Below the pieces are notes generated by a model. It did no database searches. It worked only from the letters and a program-made list of their open reading frames with translations, and had not been told where the DNA came from. Below are positions 5,823 to 8,978 of a stretch of 8,978 nucleotides of DNA, one piece after another. Origin of the DNA: an uncultured Collinsella sp. Lineage in GTDB: Bacteria; Actinomycetota; Coriobacteriia; Coriobacteriales; Coriobacteriaceae. The stretch is taken from assembly GCA_900553705.1 (NCBI GenBank), contig USEK01000047.1:1-8978 (forward strand), in the 5' to 3' direction. A program made the translations under genes and the position numbers. How positions within the stretch are numbered: the stretch's first letter is position 1; each line of letters opens with the position of its first letter.

Positions 5823-7211
5823 CTACTTGTGGAGTGCGGCCAGAGCGGGATCGACCGGCGCGGGAGCCTCCAGGTCGGAGACCTTCACAATGCCGTTCTC
5901 ATCGGAGAAGGCACGGTAAATGGTCTGAATCGCCAGATCAAAGTCCTTCTCCTCCACACCGATGATGATATTGATCTCGTCGCAGCTCTGCGAAATCATA
6001 CGCACGCTCACGCCAGCCTGGCCAAGCATGCCAAACAGGTGGCCCGAGATGCCGGCACGACCGCGCAGGTTACGGCCGACGGTCGCGATAAGTGCCAGAC
6101 CCTCGACAACCTCGATCTCGAGCGGCTCGACCTCCTGCTGAATGTCGCCCACGAGCGAGTACAGTGAATCGTGAACGTCCCGCTCCTGCACCACGGCGCC
6201 AAAGCGGTCGACACCGGTGGGCATGTGCTCGACGGAAACGTCATAGCGCTCGAACACCGAAAGCGCACGGCGCATAAAGCCGACGCGGGGCTTGGTGCGG
6301 TCGCGGGCGACGTTGATGGCGACAAAACCGCGCTTGCCGGTCACGCCGGTAATGATGGGCTCCGCCTCGCCTTCATCAGCCGTCTCGCTAATGATGGTGC
6401 CGGGGTCCTGCGGCGCATTGGTGTTCTTGATGACCAGCGGAATGCCTGCCTCGCGCACGGGGAACACGGCTTCCTCGTGCAGGACGCTTGCGCCCATGTA
6501 CGAAAGCTCGCGCAGCTCCTCGTAGGTAACGCGCGCAATGGGCTGAGCCTCGGGCACAATGCGAGGATCGGCAGAATAGAAGCCCGAAACGTCGGTCCAG
6601 TTCTCGTACAGGTCGGCGCCTAGGCACTTGGCCAGGATCGAGCCGGAAATGTCGCCGCCGCCACGGTCGAGCAGCTTGATCTGGCCCTCGCGCGTCGCGC
6701 CGTAGAAGCCAGGCATAACGAAGCCGCCCTGCTGACCGTACTCTTGCACCAGCTCGGAGGTGCGGTTCATGCTGAGCGTACCGTCGTGATGGAACGCCAC
6801 AACCGTCGCGGCGTCCAGGAACGGTAGGCCCAGGTACTCAGCCATCAGGCGAGCGGTGAAGTACTCGCCGCGGCTCACGAGCTCCTCGGTGGAGTAACCG
6901 CCCGAGCGGGCGCGCTCGGCAAAAGCCGCGAACTCCTCACGGATGGGATAGGTGAGCTCCAGCTCGTCAGCGATATCAAAATAGCGCTGGCCGATGTCCT
7001 CGAGCAGCTCCTCGCACGACACGTGGTACTTAACGTGCGCGTTAACCAGGTAGAGCAGGTCGGTCACCTTGGTGTCGCCCTTAAAGCGGCGACCACAGGC
7101 GGAAACCACCACAAAACGGCGGGCCGGGTCGGCATCGACAATGGCCTTGATCTTCTTAAAGTGTTCGGCGTCGGCGACCGACGAGCCGCCAAACTTGGCA
7201 ATCTTAATCAT
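5823..7211 (-). CDS. lysC: Aspartate kinase (monofunctional, two ACT domains)
   Basis: Cytosolic enzyme phosphorylating L-aspartate with ATP to 4-aspartyl phosphate (EC 2.7.2.4), the entry step of the aspartate family. 462 residues. The N-terminal amino-acid kinase domain (about 1-280) shows KFGGSSVAD (6-14), VVVSACG (34-40), RGEYFTARLMA (114-124), LLDRGGGDISGS (180-191) and NWTDVSGFYSADPR (204-217). Two ACT regulatory domains follow, about 295-350 and 372-436, the second with VGRNLRGRAGISGHLF and the effector-loop-like VSVRMISQSCDEINIIIG. Length and layout match single-chain aspartokinases with no homoserine dehydrogenase fusion; feedback by lysine and/or threonine is expected for the family but cannot be read from sequence. 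The start ATG 7211 matches the family N-terminus, yet the nearest good Shine-Dalgarno (AAAGG) is about 13 bases upstream, unusually far. It diverges from thrC over about 104 bp and lies upstream of asd. Confidence 0.97.
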   Translation of the reverse strand: MIKIAKFGGSSVADAEHFKKIKAIVDADPARRFVVVSACGRRFKGDTKVTDLLYLVNAHVKYHVSCEELLEDIGQRYFDIADELELTYPIREEFAAFAERARSGGYSTEELVSRGEYFTARLMAEYLGLPFLDAATVVAFHHDGTLSMNRTSELVQEYGQQGGFVMPGFYGATREGQIKLLDRGGGDISGSILAKCLGADLYENWTDVSGFYSADPRIVPEAQPIARVTYEELRELSYMGASVLHEEAVFPVREAGIPLVIKNTNAPQDPGTIISETADEGEAEPIITGVTGKRGFVAINVARDRTKPRVGFMRRALSVFERYDVSVEHMPTGVDRFGAVVQERDVHDSLYSLVGDIQQEVEPLEIEVVEGLALIATVGRNLRGRAGISGHLFGMLGQAGVSVRMISQSCDEINIIIGVEEKDFDLAIQTIYRAFSDENGIVKVSDLEAPAPVDPALAALHK

Positions 7212-7315
7212 GGGCTGGAGGTTACCTTTCTAAAAAGCCTCTGCGAACCTATTTTGCGCGCTCTGATACCATGGTTTCACCGATTGGGACCAAGGCATCC
7301 GAGGAGCAGTGTTAT
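7212..7315. promoter_or_regulatory. Divergent lysC/thrC intergenic region
   Basis: The 104 bp between the lysC start (7211, minus) and thrC start (7316, plus) must hold promoters for both genes. No strong -35/-10 pair is visible for either direction. The thrC Shine-Dalgarno GAGGAG is at 7301-7306. Shared control of the first and last threonine-pathway enzymes is possible but no operator is identified. Confidence 0.4.
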
Positions 7316-8764
7316 ATGGGAACTTATCATAGTACACGAGGACGCACTTTATCGTGCTCAAGTAAGGTGGCAATCCGCACCGGCATCGCTCCCGACGGGG
7401 GTTTGTTTGTCTCGGACGAGCTTGGCACCCAGCAGGTCGATATCAGCTCGCTTGCAGATAAATCGTACTTTGAAATCGCTCAAGATGTGTTGGGAATGTT
7501 ACTGAATGATTACACGGCCGAAGAAATTTCGGCGTGTGTCGACGAGGCATACCGCGGCACGTTCGCGAGTGAAGAGGTTACGCCGCTCGTCAAACTCGAC
7601 GCAGCGCCGGGTGCTGACGCCCCTCAGACCTATGTGATGGAGCTCTTTGGCGGCCCCACAAGCGCCTTCAAGGACGTCGCCCTACAGATGCTCCCCCGCC
7701 TCATGGCCCGCACTTCCGCCAAGGACGGCGGCGCTGAGCGCATCATGATCGTCACCGCCACGTCGGGCGACACGGGCAAGGCCGCACTCGCCGGTTTTGC
7801 CGACGCTCCGGGCACGGGCATCACCGTCTTTTATCCCGAGGGCAAGGTCAGCCACGTCCAGAACCTGCAGATGTCCACGCAGGAGGGCGACAACGTCGCC
7901 GTCTGCGGCATCCGCGGCAACTTTGACGACGCCCAGAGCGCCGTCAAGCGCATCTTTGCCGATAAGGAGCTTGCCGAGCGTCTGGAAGCCGCCGGCACGG
8001 TGCTTTCGAGCGCCAACTCTATCAATGTCGGCCGTCTGGTACCGCAGGTTGTCTACTACTTTGCCGCCTATGCGCAGCTGCTGCGCGCCGGCGCTATCGA
8101 GGCTGGCGACGCCGTAGAGTTCTGTGTGCCCACCGGCAACTTTGGCGATATCTTGGCCGGCTACTACGCCAAGCGCATGGGCCTGCCCGTCGCCAAGCTC
8201 ATCGTCGCGAGCGACAAGAACAACGTGCTTGCCGACTTCCTGACCACCGGCGTCTACGACCGCAACCGCCCGTTCTTCACGACCATTTCGCCGTCGATGG
8301 ACATCCTCATCAGCTCCAACCTCGAGCGCATGCTCTACTTCCTGTCCGACGGCGACTGCGAGCTCGTTGCCGGCCTTATGGAGCAGCTGGCACAGACTGG
8401 TCGCTACGAGGTGCCCGCCGAGCTGCTGGCCAAGATTCAGAGCGTCTTTGGCTGCGGCTGGGCCAGCGAGGACGAGGTCCGCGCTGCCATCAAGAGTTGC
8501 TGGGACGCCAACGACTACGTGATCGACCCGCACACCGCTTGCGGCTATCACGTCTTTGAAAAGGTCGCTCCCGCCGAGGGCGCCAAGGCCCGCGTGCTGC
8601 TTTCGACCGCCAGCCCCTACAAGTTCCCGCGCGCCTGCTGCGATGCCCTGGGCCTCAACGTTCCCGAGGACGATTTTGAGGCTATGCGCGTGCTCGAGCA
8701 GGCCACCAACACGGTCGCCCCGACCCAGCTCGCCGAACTCGAATCCAAACCCGTCCGCTTCTAA
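7316..8764 (+). CDS. thrC: Threonine synthase, probably truncated at the C-terminus
   Basis: PLP enzyme converting O-phospho-L-homoserine to L-threonine plus phosphate (EC 4.2.3.1). The start ATG 7316 is chosen over the upstream ATG at 7271 because GAGGAG (7301-7306) sits 9 bases before it and the family N-terminus (YHSTRG, then GIAPDGGLFV at 23-32) begins there. Residues seen: PLP lysine 119 in GGPTSAFKDVALQML, phosphate-binding TATSGDTGKAAL, SSANSINVGRLVPQVVYYF and PTGNFGDILAGYYAK, as in the type-2 threonine synthases of bacteria. It ends at TAA 8762-8764 after 482 residues with PVRF. In the same frame 22 further codons follow that look like a natural C-terminal helix, so the stop is probably a recent nonsense change or base-call error. 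The catalytic core is complete and the protein may still be active. Homoserine kinase and dehydrogenase genes are not adjacent. Confidence 0.95.
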   Translation: MGTYHSTRGRTLSCSSKVAIRTGIAPDGGLFVSDELGTQQVDISSLADKSYFEIAQDVLGMLLNDYTAEEISACVDEAYRGTFASEEVTPLVKLDAAPGADAPQTYVMELFGGPTSAFKDVALQMLPRLMARTSAKDGGAERIMIVTATSGDTGKAALAGFADAPGTGITVFYPEGKVSHVQNLQMSTQEGDNVAVCGIRGNFDDAQSAVKRIFADKELAERLEAAGTVLSSANSINVGRLVPQVVYYFAAYAQLLRAGAIEAGDAVEFCVPTGNFGDILAGYYAKRMGLPVAKLIVASDKNNVLADFLTTGVYDRNRPFFTTISPSMDILISSNLERMLYFLSDGDCELVAGLMEQLAQTGRYEVPAELLAKIQSVFGCGWASEDEVRAAIKSCWDANDYVIDPHTACGYHVFEKVAPAEGAKARVLLSTASPYKFPRACCDALGLNVPEDDFEAMRVLEQATNTVAPTQLAELESKPVRF

Positions 8765-8833
8765 GACGTCTGCGACGTCGATGAGATGGCCAGCTACGTC
8801 GAGTCCGCAGCAAAACGAATGAGCACCAACTAA
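8765..8833 (+). other. In-frame remnant of the thrC C-terminus after a premature TAA
   Basis: Directly after the thrC stop and in the same frame, 22 codons read DVCDVDEMASYV then ESAAKRMSTN before a second TAA (8831-8833). Most third positions are C or G, as in thrC, and threonine synthases of this class commonly end with RF followed by an acidic segment and an amphipathic helix. The thrC terminator stem starts only 12 bases after the second stop, which fits that stop being the original gene end. A one-base change from CAA, AAA or GAA would create the first TAA. Confidence 0.7.
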
Positions 8834-8845
8834 ACCCCTTATTAA

Positions 8846-8877
8846 GCGCCGGCGAAAGCCGGCGCACCTTCTTTTAT
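8846..8877 (+). terminator. Rho-independent terminator of thrC
   Basis: GCGCCGGC (8846-8853) and GCCGGCGC (8858-8865) form a perfect 8-bp stem closed by a GAAA tetraloop, followed by the T-rich tail ACCTTCTTTTAT (8866-8877). Confidence 0.92.
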
Positions 8878-8897
8878 CAGATACCCACCGGGATGAT

Positions 8898-8935
8898 GAC
8901 GAACGCGCACAACGTGCCTGGCTGTTTAGTTCGTC
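8898..8935. repeat. Nested inverted repeat downstream of thrC
   Basis: GACGAAC (8898-8904) is the exact reverse complement of GTTCGTC (8929-8935), and within it GCAC (8907-8910) faces GTGC (8914-8917). It could be an RNA structure or operator of a locus beyond the window. No gene is recognised here. Confidence 0.4.
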
Positions 8936-8950
8936 GCGAGTTCCGCACGC

Positions 8951-8976
8951 AAAGGAAAGCACTTAATGTGCTTTCC
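8951..8976 (-). terminator. Hairpin at the window edge, terminator-like on the minus strand
   Basis: GGAAAGCAC (8954-8962) and GTGCTTTCC (8968-8976) form a perfect 9-bp stem with a 5-base loop. On the minus strand TTT (8953-8951) follows the stem, a short tail for a terminator. What lies to the right is cut off, so its owner is unknown. Confidence 0.4.
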
Positions 8977-8978
8977 GT

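Noticed and set aside
7271..7315. Upstream ATG for thrC adding 15 residues
   Set aside because: No ribosome binding site before 7271, while GAGGAG is correctly placed for ATG 7316, where family similarity begins.
7682..8962. Minus-strand open frame of 426 codons opposite thrC
   Set aside because: Antisense shadow of thrC; no recognisable domain, and it runs through the thrC terminator.
8881..8978. Minus-strand open frame reaching the right edge
   Set aside because: Only about 32 codons, unrecognised, and overlapping two inverted repeats; not enough to call a gene.

Overview
The window looks like a GC-rich chromosomal contig end from an actinobacterium, most likely a gut Coriobacteriia of the Collinsella type. 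That placement is inferred from the high GC with C/G-ending codons and from the style of the FtsX-type exporter, LysC and ThrC proteins; no rRNA or other marker is present to prove it. The first 35 bases are not genomic. Positions 3-35 match the Illumina Nextera Read 1 transposase adapter, so the window starts at an untrimmed assembly edge and the first gene is cut there.

Layout, left to right. (1) 36-2347, minus strand: a two-gene ABC exporter operon, with an ATPase overlapping or abutting an FtsX/MacB-type permease whose C-terminal half is lost at the contig edge. (2) 2348-3450: a graveyard of broken genes on the plus strand. It holds a C-terminal fragment of a GyrI-like ligand-binding protein, an Abi_2 (AbiD/AbiF-type abortive infection) gene with an in-frame TGA and a lost 3' part, and a C-terminal fragment of a ClC chloride channel joined directly to the Abi_2 remnant. 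Ahead of the Abi_2 gene is an intact leader: a possible promoter, a short RNA ending in an intrinsic-terminator hairpin, and an arm in that hairpin's loop that pairs perfectly with the Abi_2 Shine-Dalgarno region. The layout resembles an RNA antitoxin upstream of its toxin gene and is the most interesting item in the window. (3) 3591-4169, minus strand: an Ogt-type methylated-DNA repair methyltransferase. (4) 4170-4622: non-coding DNA with three ~51-bp tandem hairpin units showing a compensatory base change, then a 130-bp palindrome with perfect 28-bp outer arms. (5) 4623-8833: aspartate-family amino-acid genes. asd and lysC lie on the minus strand with a terminator between them, and thrC diverges from lysC on the plus strand. 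(6) 8834-8978: the thrC terminator and further foldable sequence up to the window end.

How the genes work together: LysC phosphorylates aspartate, Asd reduces the product to aspartate semialdehyde, and ThrC makes threonine at the far end of the branch. Homoserine dehydrogenase and homoserine kinase are not in the window. ThrC carries an in-frame TAA followed by 22 codons that still look like its natural C-terminus, which suggests a recent premature stop or a base-call error. The methyltransferase and the exporter are independent functions.
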